64,000 nt of DNA from Hyphodiscus hymeniophilus (Eukaryota; Ascomycota; Leotiomycetes; Helotiales; Hyphodiscaceae), in the NCBI GenBank assembly GCA_016508695.1, contig VNKQ01000002.1:2294001-2358000 (forward strand). The letters run 5' to 3'. This document shows positions 1 through 11,844 of this stretch, piece after piece. The stretch's first letter is position 1, and each line of letters starts with the position of its first letter. The notes under the pieces are model-generated. The model was not told the DNA's origin. It was given only the letters and a program-made list of their open reading frames with translations, and did not search any database. The position numbers and the translations under genes are program-made.

Positions 1-59
1 CTTTTCTAACTTAAAGATATACTATTTAAGATAAAAGCAATTAGCTTATATAAGGACTA

Positions 60-1979
60 AATTTAGATTATAATATTTATTTTATTTTAATTATTAGATA
101 TAGAAACCCGATATATAACTACTGAGAGAAAAGCCTTAATAATAGTTTGATATTTGGCTAAAGTATAATAGAGAGTAATAAAAAGCCCTTATTTAACTAA
201 AATATATACTAACTATAATACCTTAGTCTTTATATTAGTAAATAATACTAACTCTTATAATAAAATTACGCGATAATTAAATAAGTTAACTAAATATAAT
301 TTCGAGGTATACTATAGACTAAGTAAATCTAATTTAGTTAGTATTATAAATAGACTATCTTGACTTTTAAAAAACCTTTAAAATAATCCCTAACAATTTA
401 ATAAAGAGAGGATATCTTTCGCTATAATACTAAAGCAAGGCCCTAGAGAATCGTTTATATAAAAAGACTAGTAATATAATTATAATAAATTTAATAATTT
501 ACGTTCTTATAAAGTATATAGACTAATACTTATATTCTTACTTTATAGGGAGATTAGCCTTTTATATTTAAGTAAAAATAAAAAGTAATTAATTAAAAGA
601 AAGTCACTTTAATTTTATATATTAGGAAAATATCTTATATATACCAAACGATTATTAATTATTATTACTAAGTATATTCTCGATTATAAAGTACTAGATA
701 TTTTAAAATAAATATATAATATATATAATTATTTTGTAAAAGCTCTTATACTATATAAACTTTAAAGGGAATTCTATTAGCCGACTCGGGTTCGAGATAC
801 AAATTAGTAATATAAGTCTTATAAAGTATATTAATATATAGGCCCCCGTTATAAAAGTACTAAGATAAAGCTTATATTATAATTTAAATATTAGAATATA
901 ATTAATATAGATTTTCTTAGCCTAATAAATCCCGCGAGAGAAAATAAAGAGAAATACGTCCTTATAGTAATCGATTACTTTTTTAAGTATATTTTCCTTA
1001 AAGCCTACGCTTTTATTAATAAAGTAGTAATTATTAATTTCTAAGTAAATTATTTAATACCGATATTCGGATAGCCCGGATTAGCTTACCTCGATAATAG
1101 TTCGTACTTTATAATAATAAAAGTTAAGACTCTATTCGAATTATATAAATCCAATATTTATTACGCCCTTATTATATATCTTTAATTAGTAAGACTAGTC
1201 GAGAGATTAATATAATTAGTATTATTATAGTTATATAAATAAGTTATCGAGAGAAAACCTTAATTAATAATATTTTAAAACTATACTTGCCTAGAAATCG
1301 GTTTTATTATTAATACTAGATATATTTATACTAAAGGATTTATACTAATGGAATTCTTATTAGACTTTACTCTATTATAAATATAAAGCTCTCGAATCTA
1401 TAACAAACCCGTTAAATCGGATTAGTAATAATTTTAATTATACCTTAAAGTATTATTAGTAATCCTAGGGGAGTAATAGAGTTTTCTTTAGGAATAGCGT
1501 AACGAAATATATAACTAGGTTATTATAATAATTATATAAGCGTACTTAAAAATCGAAGTACAATTTAAAGCGTAATAAACGAAACCTAAAGTTAGAAATC
1601 TAATATTTATATAGTATTACTAACTAAATAAGTAAAAGAGAAAGAAGCTTAAATTATAATAAATAGGCCTTCGATTAATTACTAGTTAGCTATTAGATAT
1701 TATAGTTTAAGTAACTAATATTTATAGTAATAAAAAGATAAGAAAATATTATCTAAATAACCTTAAAGTATATATATTATACTTAGACTAGCTCGATATT
1801 ATCCGATTTCTAATTAGACTCTCGGAACTTACTAAATACGATATTAATATATCTTTACTTAATATCGATTAATTTATAATAAAGTTTACTAATATACTAA
1901 GTAATCGCTACTTTAATCTTTTATCTCTTTATATATTTTGATTTACTATAGTTAGTTTATATTATAGCTAGGGGAGGGT
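60..1979 (+). mobile_element. Ty3/Gypsy pol relic: RNase H plus integrase, RIP-mutated
   Basis: Frame 1 still spells retroelement motifs through many stops. Near 103-150 is an RNase H stretch reading ETRYITTERKAL, matching the Gypsy pattern ETRYxTTERExLA. From 949 an integrase core starts with EKYVLIVIDYF; its first Asp codon is at 973-975. The second Asp is at 1093-1095 in a DNSSYF stretch (family SDNGSxF). The Glu is at 1201-1203 in LVERL (family GLVERL). All three catalytic residues are in one frame, and the D2-to-E spacing of 36 codons fits the DD35E pattern. A purine run at 1970-1979 could be the polypurine tract before a 3' LTR. Stops such as TAA and TGA where tryptophan or glutamine is expected fit C-to-T mutation. 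The element continues left of the window. It is dead. Confidence 0.8.
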
Positions 1980-4900
1980 ATAGCTACTTTCTCGCTCTAA
2001 ATATAGTATTAAACTATATTAACACTTTAGATAAGGCGTAAAACTAGACTACTAATATTTACTTTTACTTATTTTATTAGTTACTACTAAAAAGATAATA
2101 ATATTATTTATAACTTATATAACTAACTAAATATAACGCTCTTTTAGTCTCTTTGATATACTTATTACTTTTAAACAGACCGAAGGAATTTAATAGTCTT
2201 TTAAATATATATATTGCTTTATACCTTTAAAGGCTTTTATAAAGAGAGACTCCCCGCTAATATTAAAAATTATTATTATAGGAAATAAGCGAGGTAAAGT
2301 TATTTCGAGGCCGCGATAATATTAATAAAGAATACACTAGTCTTATACTTTAGAACTCGCAAAAAATTCTTAATACTAGAAAACATATTACTTATAAGAA
2401 TAACTATATTACCCTTTAATTACTTTAACTTTATCGAATTTATTAAACCTATTAAGTTTATCGAATTTATCGAATCTCCCCGTTTCTTAATATCTATAAG
2501 ATATTATTTACCTTATATTTTATAACTAATATTTATTATATCTTTAGATAAGAAGTATATTCGATTTACTTATTTATATATAATTAATTATCGAATTACT
2601 AAGCGTCTCTTCTCTACCCTTAATACAAAGGCTTAAAAGCCTTTTAGTTAGTATATTTACTACTTACTAAAGGAAAAGAAACGCAATTATATTACTAGAG
2701 CTTTAAAAGAGCTAAAGAAGCGCGTTATCTTTCTTTAAATATTAAAGATTTTAAAATAACCCGAATATTAACTAAATAACGAGATTTATATTAAGTTTAT
2801 AATAATTATATATAAAGAATAGCTATTAACTATTATTATCTAGGTTATTATCCCTATTATTAATTACCTTATTATTATAAACCCTAAAGTTATAAGAAAA
2901 GAGTTAATTATAGGATTCTCGGCTATTATTACTTACGTAAAGTTTACTATTAACGATTTAAAGTAATTATATAATATAAATAAAAAAGGAAACGAAGTAG
3001 TTATATATAATTTTAGAAATATTCCTTAAATTATTAAGAAAATAAGAGAAAAGAGATTTGCTAAAGTTAAGCCCGATCTTATAGTTCTTAGAATTATAAT
3101 TAATAACTTTAGTAGTAATATAACGCAAACAAACCTTTTTAATAACTATATTTAGAGAAGTATTACTACTCGTACTATTAATACCCTTAAAGTAATAGCT
3201 ACTTATACTTCTCTATTTATTATTAATATCTACCTTAAGAATAATAAGAAAAAGCTAGTTTATAAGCCCGTTACTATTATTTAGAAAAGACTAAAGTATA
3301 ACTATACTTATTTAAGTATTTAGTAATAAATATATATAAAGAAGTTAGCCCTAGGTAACTTTATTATTATTATTAACTCTAGTAATATAAAGATAGCGAA
3401 TACTTAACCTTATATAGAGATAAGCTTAGTAAATAACTATATTAACCGAATAAAGATAGTAACTCGATAAGCCCTTTATTATATTTAGTAAATAAAGGAT
3501 TAATAATATAATATTATAAAGTTAAATATTTAAAGTAAAATTCTTTATATCTTAAAGCTAGCTAATATTAGTAATAGCTTATATTTAGCGCTATTAACTC
3601 TTAATTGTTACTAGTAAAAAAAAGCTATAAAGCTAAAGATTAAGTTTTTAAAGGGAAATATTATTTAAGTTAACTTTAAGCTAAACGCTTATAAGATCTT
3701 TTTAGGTAAAAATTAGCTATTTAAAGTTATTAAACTTATACCTTAGACTTTATAGAGAGAGATTATCGGCTAACTCTATCGTTCTCGAGTTTAACTTACG
3801 CCTAATATTATAAAGGAGGAGATTAAAAAAGTTTATGCCTTTATATTAACTAAGCTCTCTATAATACTTTATAATACGTAAACTAATACTAAAATCCGTA
3901 TTATTATTAATAAATTTATAGCTATTCGGATTACCCTTATATATTCTACTTTTATTAAGTTTAAAAGCTATATTATTTTAGGACAAGACATTTTACTTAA
4001 TAGATCTCGACCTATTATTAAGCGCCTTTATTATAATAACCCTAATTACTATATTTCCAAATTAATTAACGTATTTACTTATACTTTATTAATAAAAGAT
4101 ATTAGAATTAAAGGATATATTAATCTTATTCTTAACCAAATCTCTAAAGACTACTTAGAGGCAATATTCGAGAATAATAATTAGATTAAATATATCGAAT
4201 ATTTATATTATTATCCTATAAATACTAAAGGTTATAATATTAACATTTTTCGTAGTTTTCTTAAGACTAGTAAGACTTACCTTTTAATAAATATCGTAAT
4301 TGCGATATTAATTAGTAACCCTAATATTAAGATTGCTTTAAGTACTTTAGTTAATATTACTATTAATAACTTTATCTAAGAAATTAATAAAGTACTCGAT
4401 AAAAGCAAAATAAATCCCCTTTATACTAAACTTTTAAAGGGTTATTTTGCGTTTTGTATTTTTAATAATAAGATAAAGACTAAATATATTCTCTTTATAG
4501 CTAATTATAACTACTTAACTAAGATTACTAAGATTTGCGATAAACTAGATCGCTAGAAACTATAAGAATATTTAAACGAAATTCTCATAGCTTACTCTAA
4601 CTTCGACCCGCTTAATAATAATACCTATAAGTATCTTCTAGTATATAAGGCCAAAGAGAAGGCAAAGGCTACTAAAGACACTATTATTATTATTATTATT
4701 ACTAATAAGGTTACTACTATTATCGCTACTAAAGTAAAGGACGACAAGGCACTTACTAATATTAGAATTACTATAGCTACCTCTAATAATAGTAAAATTA
4801 GTAATAATAAAGAAAACAAAGATAATAATACTAATAATTTAAATAAGACAGAGAAGTAATCCCGCTCTAAAAAGTCCTAAAAAAAAAGCCTTTAATAATA

Positions 4901-6526
4901 AAAGAATAAAAGAAAGCTACTTTACTTATACTTGCGCGCTATAATAACTTTATAAAAAGTAATATAATTCTTAATAACTATACTAAGAACGATAAGAATC
5001 GTATTATTACTTTATTAAACGAGGACTATATTAATAATAACAAATAACTTATTTTTTATAATTCTACTTTAAATAAAAGAGTTATTAATCTCGGCTTATT
5101 AAAGATTCTAAAGGCGAAACTCGTTATACTTGCTTTTATTAAGGTTACTAAAGCCTTAAATAAGTAACTCTTTCTAGCTAAGTATAAGGTTTGTAATAAT
5201 AGATTTAAGGAGTATAAGCTTAAAATCGCGGCTAATACTCTTAACCTCGCTAATAAGCTCTAATTATCAAGCCTAATATATATTAATTTCCTTACAAAGC
5301 TCTCTTAATACAAAATCTAAAGTTCTAATATAAATAAAGAAACCTATAAAGAATTTAATATAATAGTAACTATAGTATTAGATAAGACGAAAAAGATAAT
5401 AGCTATTTAGAGAATAATTACTAATAACTTCGAATATCTAAGAAACCTTATAACTAAAGTAAACGCTCTTTTCTTAAAAGAAGTTAGTTTAATAATTATA
5501 GCTAAGTTTAATATAATTATCACAAATACAAATACTTTAATAATAATTATAATCGGCGATAAAAGATAACTCTAGTTATATACTAAAATAATCTCCCTTA
5601 CCGGCTATAATTATAAAGGAAGTCTATTTATCTTATAACTTTTTATTAATAATTACTATTTAATAAAAATACTTAATATATAATAACGCTTAGCTTTTAG
5701 CGTAATAGAGATTCTTAGCCGCCTCTTATATAATAGTTATATTATAGATATACTATTTACCTCCTTACCTAAAAACCTCGTTCTCTCTAATATTGTTTAT
5801 AATTAGTTTAATAAGACATTCTTAGAATTCTCTAATAATAGATATTACTACTACTTCTTAATTTCTTTTATAGGCAAAGTATAAGATAAACTTACTAGCT
5901 CCTAATTTAATATTATATCTATTATAATTATTATTAATATTTAAATTAAGATAGTTAAAGATAAAATCTTAAAGGCAAATAAATTAGGTATTATTACCTA
6001 TTATTCTGCCTAAAAGTAATTATATTTATATACCCTTTCTTAAATAACTATTAAGAAGCCAACTTTCCTCTTAGGCAATATTACTTATAATATAACTAAT
6101 AAAATCTAAGGATCTTCGATAGTTTGTATAGTTAGTAATTTAGTCCGTATAACTACTCTTAGTTTCTTTAGTAACCTAGGACGCAATATTATAATAAAGA
6201 CTCGAGGTAAGATTTATTTCGAGGTAATAAATATATTTAACCTAACAAGTAACTTTAATTTACTACCTTATTAAAAACGCGTATATAAGGAGGCTATTAA
6301 GCTTAAGAATTACGTTTATATCGATCTTAAGAGCCCTTACGGCTAGCTTCTTATATACTCTTATATTTACTCGAGAATAATTAATACCAACTAAAATATA
6401 AAGACTATTAATAACTAAACCGAAATACTATTTATTAGTCTTAATAATAAGTAGATAAGTATAGATAAGGTAGTTACTAACGATACCAAAACTACTAGTA
6501 TTAGTACTACTACTAAAGAAACTACT

Positions 6527-6634
6527 AAGAATAGTAAATAGAAGTAGTAGAATAACAATAATAAGAATAGTAAATAGAAGTAATAGAACGACGATAATAA
6601 GAATAATAAATAGACGCAATAAAATAATAATATC
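6527..6634. repeat. Three tandem copies of a 36-base unit in the AT-rich block
   Basis: The word aagaatagtaaatagaag recurs at 6527 and 6563, with a more diverged copy at 6599, giving a 36-base period. The period is a multiple of three, so the array may derive from a 12-residue repeat in a former coding region, for example of a retroelement Gag. It is now disrupted by stops and substitutions. Confidence 0.6.
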
Positions 6635-7160
6635 TGGAATAAAGGAACTACTATTATTACTACTAATAGAACTTTTATTATTAAGCTTACTAGTATTTAA
6701 AGCGACGTTTTTATTAACCCCTCTATCGGCTAGTAAATATATAAAAGATTCGAGATAATCGGGAGGTTTACTAATAATAATAATAAATAATAAAAGATTT
6801 ATAAGTTTGGCTTAGTTTATTATAATAATTACAAAACTAGTACTACTAGGCTTTAGTATATATCTTATACTACGGTACTTGTAGTTTTTCGGCTAGGGGA
6901 GCCTATAGAGGCTAGATTTAGAATCACGTGTCGAGCGATACCTATAGCGGTTAGCTCCTAGCTAGACATAGATCCTTCCTTCAAGGAAACCTTAGAGAAA
7001 AATCAACTTGCCACTCAATACGAACAGACCCGTTTCAGTACCTACTGTACGGTACGCGCGAGGTGAAGATTGGAAATTCGCGTCTGCCCCTCGTGATCAC
7101 GTTTTCTCAACCCAGCTTCACGACAACAAACCCTCACCGGACCTTTCAACAGCTCTCGAA

Positions 7161-8386
7161 ATGGCAGAACACAGCATCAAGTCCCTCTTTAGTTTGGCAG
7201 AACGTCAGAGAAAAGACATCGAGTCTTCCTGGGATACCAACACCGCCATCTATCAGCAAAATGTTCTCGCCGCCATCGCAACCTACGATGAGACTCTCAA
7301 GCTCGCAGATAGGCTCTCATTGTTCAGCCCAAATGAAACGCTCGAGGACATAACATCTGGAGATCTACAGTAGAGTATCCTAGCATCAAATCGCCCTTTA
7401 CTGGACTGATTGGCCTTCCAGGTACTTTCTCATCAATTACCGCCTTGCAGATCTCATCCTCCGAGTCTCCAACGCCGATCGACGACAGACCCTCCAGTCG
7501 GCAAGAGGGGCATATGAACGCTATTTGAGCCTCTTGGATCATTACGAAATCCTCTCTGCCCCTGATAAGAAGCTGTACAGCGCATATACTGAATATCCCA
7601 CCACATTCTCTACCATCTCCACGACGGATCCGAATGCACGGCGCGGGGCAAAGATAGCAAACTTTAAGGCGGAAAAGGAGCTAAAGAAGAAATTAGAGGT
7701 ATGAGACCTTATTTGCCCAGAGTGTAAAGACTGAGCTGAGGAAGGTGTTATGGGCAGTTTTTGTCCCAAAACCCAGAATACCTTCAAAACGACGAAGATG
7801 CGGTTCGCGAATTACAGATCACGAACATTTCCCTCTGCACACATAATACCTTCCAATCTCTTGAATCCCTGAATCGCGAGCTCGAAGTCTTAGCTATGGC
7901 GCCCCGGCCCTCTGGTCCTACCCCAGCCGCACTTGAGCAAGATTATAGGGAACGCAACGGGATTCGAGATGGGTCTGATTACTCTGAACGTCTGGATCGC
8001 CGAGATATGCTGTCTAGTGCAAACAAAGGACCAATATTGAGTGCAGGTGGTAAACCTTTACGGCCGTTCACATTGTTGGATAGCAGGCAAACATTGAAGG
8101 ATGGGGTTTTCAAACCAGGACACAATCTACCTACGATGACGATCGATGAGTATCTAGAGGAAGAGAGAGCTCGAGGAGGGATAATCGAAGGTGGTGGAGA
8201 AGAGAGTGGCATGTTGCCAGAGCCGGATGAGGATAATCTTGAGAAGGCCGACGCGGAGATCATGAAGGCTAGGGAGTGGGATGAGTATGTGGAGGCGAAT
8301 CCGAAGTACGTATTCTATTTGCCCAAGTTCCTAGTATCTGCTGACACCAGCTCAGGGGGTCTGGAAATACTCTCAATAGAGGATAA
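7161..8386 (+). CDS. TAP42: TAP42/alpha4 family PP2A regulator
   Basis: This is the TOR-pathway regulator that binds type 2A protein phosphatase catalytic subunits in the cytosol. Four exons join cleanly (7161-7369, 7422-7698, 7758-8305, 8356-8386) into 354 residues. Signature segments are ADRLSLFSPNETLEDI in exon 1, a helical TPR-like region in exon 2, the RPFTLLDSRQTLKDGVF segment followed by PTMTIDEYLEEE in exon 3, and the conserved tail KAREWDEY then GSGNTLNRG. That tail is completed only by the last 31-base exon. The first ATG of the conserved frame (MAEHSIKSLFS) is taken as the start, because upstream in-frame sequence lacks an ATG. The gene begins only about 280 bases from the RIP block and ends about 300 bases before a convergent dehydrogenase. 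Identity is firm; exact splice sites are inferred. Confidence 0.93.
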
Positions 8387-8680
8387 ATGGAATACCAGCA
8401 GCGACTTAGAATACTGTAAAACATCTACTCATATCAACTGTCGGGTGCAACTTTAACACTGTGAGATATATGGTGCCTGCCCCATCATTTCACACGGCTG
8501 AGATAAGTGGAAGGCAGTCGATCGCTTGAGACATGAAGGGCTCTAGATGCTCACTTTATTCTATTGATTTGACACAATGAGAAACCAAGTGGCCGGGAAT
8601 CAATTAGTGAGCCCCATCCATAAGTACTTTGGCTTTTATTCTGTCTATTCTGCATAAGTTCGAAAACAGGGCCCTCCAGC

Positions 8681-10006
8681 TCAAGCTGGCCCGCCATTCC
8701 TCCTCCGCTTCTTCGGCTGTTCGACCTTCTCCTCCTTGTCTTCAACTACGCTGTCGCTTCCGCCTCCTTCAAAACAAATGACAGTCTTAATGAAATCATG
8801 ATTCGAGAATTCAGTATACGCTTTCGCAGCATCTTCGATACGAATCTCTCGGTCAAAAACAAAGCTTGGCTTTACTCTTCCACTTTCGATCAACTTCTTG
8901 AGGACAGGCTGGTACTGGCGCAAGGGAACGATGCCTCCTTTGATGCTTTGCGATTTGAACCAGGCTGATGCAAATGGAATCTCGAATATTCCTTTCTTCT
9001 CCTGTGCAGTAGCAGCGCCTATGTCTATGCATCAGCTTTATTACCATTTGTATCTGGCCAAGACGTACCGGCATCCTCTGGCGAGTAAACACCGATGACT
9101 CCAATGCCACCCCCACTCCGAGTCACATTGATAGCATTCACAATGACCGTGTTGCCAATATTTACGCCTTCTGCGTTCACACACTCATATCCGACGCAAT
9201 CGCAAGATCGATTAACACCGTCAGGTTCCAACTTGAGAATCTGCGTTACTGGGTCGCCGCCGGTGAAATCTATGGGAATAGCTCCAAGACTCTTTGCCTT
9301 GGCTAGTCGTTGCGGAACCCGGTCGACGCTGTAAACTTTACTTGCCCCTCTGAAGAGTGCCGAGTATGCGCAGAGAAGACCAACGGGACCTGTGGGGTTT
9401 TGATTAGCAACAGACTTCACTAAACCATAGGATTGATCCTTTACCGGCTCCAAAAACGACTACGACATCACCGAATGTGAATCCACTCGCATCAAGAGCC
9501 CAATTCGCAGTAGGGAAAATGTCAGCTAACAGCACGTAATCCAATTCGTGCTTTGTTCCTTGAGGCAGCAGGATGCAATTATCCGTAGCAAAAGGCACTC
9601 TAACGAAAGCCGCTTGTCCGCCGTTGAACTGCTCGATCCCTGGGTATGTGCCAAATGCCAATCCTCCGAGGAGTTTCGTTTCACCATCCAACAAATCTTC
9701 GTTGATGACAGCTGATACGATAACTCGGTCACCCACTTTGAGGTCCTGGACTTGCTCGCCTATAGAATGGACGATACCAACAACTTCGTGGCCCATGGTC
9801 ATCGGCAGTATCGCGGGAATTCGTCCATGAAACACATGCAAATCAGAACCACAGATTCCAGAAGATGTGCAACGGATAACAGCGTCTTGGGGGTTGATAA
9901 TCCGGGGAACGGGTATCGATTTCACGGTCATAGAGAAAGGCTTGCCTTCCCATTCAACTGCCTTCATATCCTCATGGCCGTTGCTGTCGTGTCCATGGCT
10001 TTTCAT
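8681..10006 (-). CDS. Zinc-type alcohol/formaldehyde dehydrogenase (MDR family)
   Basis: A medium-chain dehydrogenase/reductase of 406 residues in three exons (10006-9445, 9389-9069, 9018-8681; introns of 55 and 50 bases). The N-terminal GroES-like domain carries the catalytic zinc motif CGSDLHVFHGR and the GHEVVGIVHSIG segment. The Rossmann domain shows FGAGPVGLL, whose glycines are split by intron 1, followed by SVDRVPQRLAKAKSLGA. The region between VSAVINED and YPGIEQFNGGQA, where many relatives carry a four-cysteine structural-zinc loop, has no cysteine cluster. The protein most resembles the glutathione-independent formaldehyde dehydrogenase branch, but the substrate cannot be read from sequence. 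The C-terminus ends in an acidic stretch then a basic KKRRR tail. It starts MKSHGHDSNGHEDM; a downstream Met (MKAVEWEGKPF) is an alternative start. Confidence 0.9.
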
Positions 10007-10740
10007 TGTTACCGATAAAATCGTTGTTGTGTATTGCTTATAAATATATTCAGCAGCTTTGTTACGTGATTGAAGATGGAGTGTCCGAATCGCTTTGATC
10101 AGATGGGGCGATTGGAGAATCAGTATAAACTACATTCTGGCGAAACAGGGAAACACCAAATATATACTTTCAGTCTCACGCCGCCAGCCTAACACCCTTC
10201 AAGGCTCTTCTCAGCCATGCATCTGGAATAGATTACCGGAAAAAGACATTGAATATACGTTCTTGCATCCGTTCTCACATCCCCTTCGTATATTTCTCAG
10301 CTTCTGAGGTGAGAATTTGCTTGCTCAGTCTGTCTTGATACAAGTGGTCTACTAAGATTTGGTGTGATGAGTAACCAGAAGAAAAGCCTATGCCAGTGGG
10401 TAAGCTCGCCTGAGGATGATGAATTTTTATGAGCCCCCTCACAACTGAGCAGGTACCCGAATGTGAATACCCGAGCCAGTGGCGGGGGTGATATCATGCG
10501 CGTAATGAAATCAGCGACTGAGATTATTGCTTATAATCTAGGAGGAAGTAGAGTCATCTGAATCTGCAAGAGGAAATTCGATACCTATTCCAATGCTTTC
10601 CTATCTTCGTGTACGCAGAAAGAATCAATCTCGATTGTTGCATTCCGCTGCAGCTTGATCACCACTCCAAACACATCCTCACCACATCAACAGCGACAAC
10701 TCAGATTTGCACTGACTTCCACCTTCACACTCACTACTAT
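10007..10740. other. Intergenic, no gene seen
   Basis: This lies between the dehydrogenase start and the 3' end of the small secreted protein gene. Open frames here are short, lack family features and show no plausible splice partners. It probably holds the dehydrogenase promoter. Confidence 0.6.
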
Positions 10741-11066
10741 CTATTTGCATTGCGATGTCCCATCCGAACAAAAGCACGTTCCATTCTTCGATCCAGAAGC
10801 ATTACAATTTTCCTTGAAAATCATGTGTCCTGCATCACAGCCCACCTGGAACAAGTTATTCGAATTTGCTTTCATCTGGAGTCTGAGAGGCTCACCAAGT
10901 AGCTATACGGTGTGCAACCCGTAATTGACCCGTTACAAGGGTCATGAATTTGACCAATCCAGCATTGGGCTGAATTGTTCAATACCTGGAACCTTGGCGC
11001 TGTTGCGAGCGTGGTAGAGAGATATAATGCTACCACAGCGATGTTGAGGGAGAGTTTGGACCGCAT
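10741..11066 (-). CDS. Small secreted cysteine-rich protein (eight Cys), effector-like
   Basis: Exon 1 (11066-10896) encodes MRSKLSLNIAVVALYLSTTL and following residues, a typical signal peptide with likely cleavage after the ATA at residues 21-23. A 50-base intron (10895-10846) has GTGAGC at the donor and TTCCAG at the acceptor. Exon 2 (10845-10741) continues in phase 0 to TAG. The 91-residue product has cysteines at 35, 44, 51, 60, 71, 81, 83 and 90, enough for four disulphides, and possible N-glycosylation sites (NNS, NGS, NAS, NGT). I recognise no family. Small size, secretion and paired cysteines are typical of fungal effectors or antimicrobial-type secreted peptides, but function is unknown. 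It is isolated from neighbours and lies about 4 kb from the RIP block. The joined frame ending just after the eighth cysteine argues that the model is real. Confidence 0.72.
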
Positions 11067-11844
11067 GCTGCTGATAGATAGCTTGTTGATAGTGGTATCT
11101 CAGGCTCTTCGAGAAAGGAAAAGGCTCTGTTCCTATTCAGACTCTGCGTAATGGTTGGAGAGCCTGGTGGTCATTGGAGGTCCGCCCAAGTGCGGCTGAG
11201 ATGAGAGATCGATCCGGAGTATCCTGTTTATTCGAGGTCAAAATGTTGGTATGACATAGGAGAAAATCACGGCAATTCCTCAGTACCTTCCAATGTCATA
11301 GATACTAGGTATCGTTGAGCAGGGGGCAGCGAAAGCTTTATCTTCCGCTTCGTGTGCTCAGATGCAAGCATTGAAAAATGGGCACTTCAAACTCTCAGCT
11401 GAGGAGGTCGAGTCCAGTTGAGGTTCGTGTTGCCAAGTCACACAATACTATTCGCGGGTACATGCAGTGCCCTACTCTTCCTTGACTCTCACAAAAGGGA
11501 ATCAGGCCTGCTCCAAACATCAATTCTGCAGTATTTACGTAGAGCTTCACAACCGGGAATGCTGAGGTGGGTGAAATGAAGTACTTGGACAGTTTGCACC
11601 TTGCGACAATCTAAGTGAGAAAAAATTACAAAACATATTCCAGCCATACTCCACGACTTCAGTTTCTTTTTCAGGAAACAGTAGCGTCATAACGATGAAA
11701 GGATGCTTTGTGACTTTGGAAGATCCCGTATCGCCAATTGCTCCCTTTACCGAATGATTATAGAACTTCTATTTCAGATAAGATCATTTTGGCAACTCTT
11801 TTATCATAAGTGAGCTGCCGTAGCTGGCTTTCGGATCATTGCAA
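11067..11844. other. Intergenic, no gene seen
   Basis: This spans the upstream region of the secreted-protein gene and the 3' side of the GNAT gene. I found no coding segment, RNA gene or clear repeat. Confidence 0.55.

Larger units (their letters stand above)
1..6880. mobile_element. AT-rich RIP-degraded repeat block
   Basis: The block is strikingly AT-rich and dominated by TA dinucleotides, unlike the roughly balanced sequence to its right. It has no credible open frame; the only longer open stretches lie in low-complexity trinucleotide runs. The left part is a recognisable Ty3/Gypsy relic, annotated separately. The rest, about 1980-6880, has the same composition and probably consists of further retroelement copies; a weak aspartic-protease-like stretch (reading ILGQDILL, near 3970-4000) is the only hint I could read there. 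Loss of C and G into TA-rich sequence with stops in former coding frames is the expected outcome of repeat-induced point mutation in Pezizomycotina. That mechanism is inferred from composition; no unmutated copy is available for comparison. Confidence 0.85.

Noticed and set aside
4625..4819. 64-codon hydrophobic frame on the minus strand
   Set aside because: It is the translation of ATT/ACT trinucleotide runs inside the RIP block; the Leu/Ile-rich sequence is an artefact.
6428..6619. 63-codon hydrophobic frame on the minus strand
   Set aside because: It coincides with the 36-base tandem repeat and AT-rich low complexity; no gene structure.
7008..7160. N-terminal extension of TAP42
   Set aside because: The in-frame extension starts at TTG and has no ATG; family members begin close to the chosen Met.
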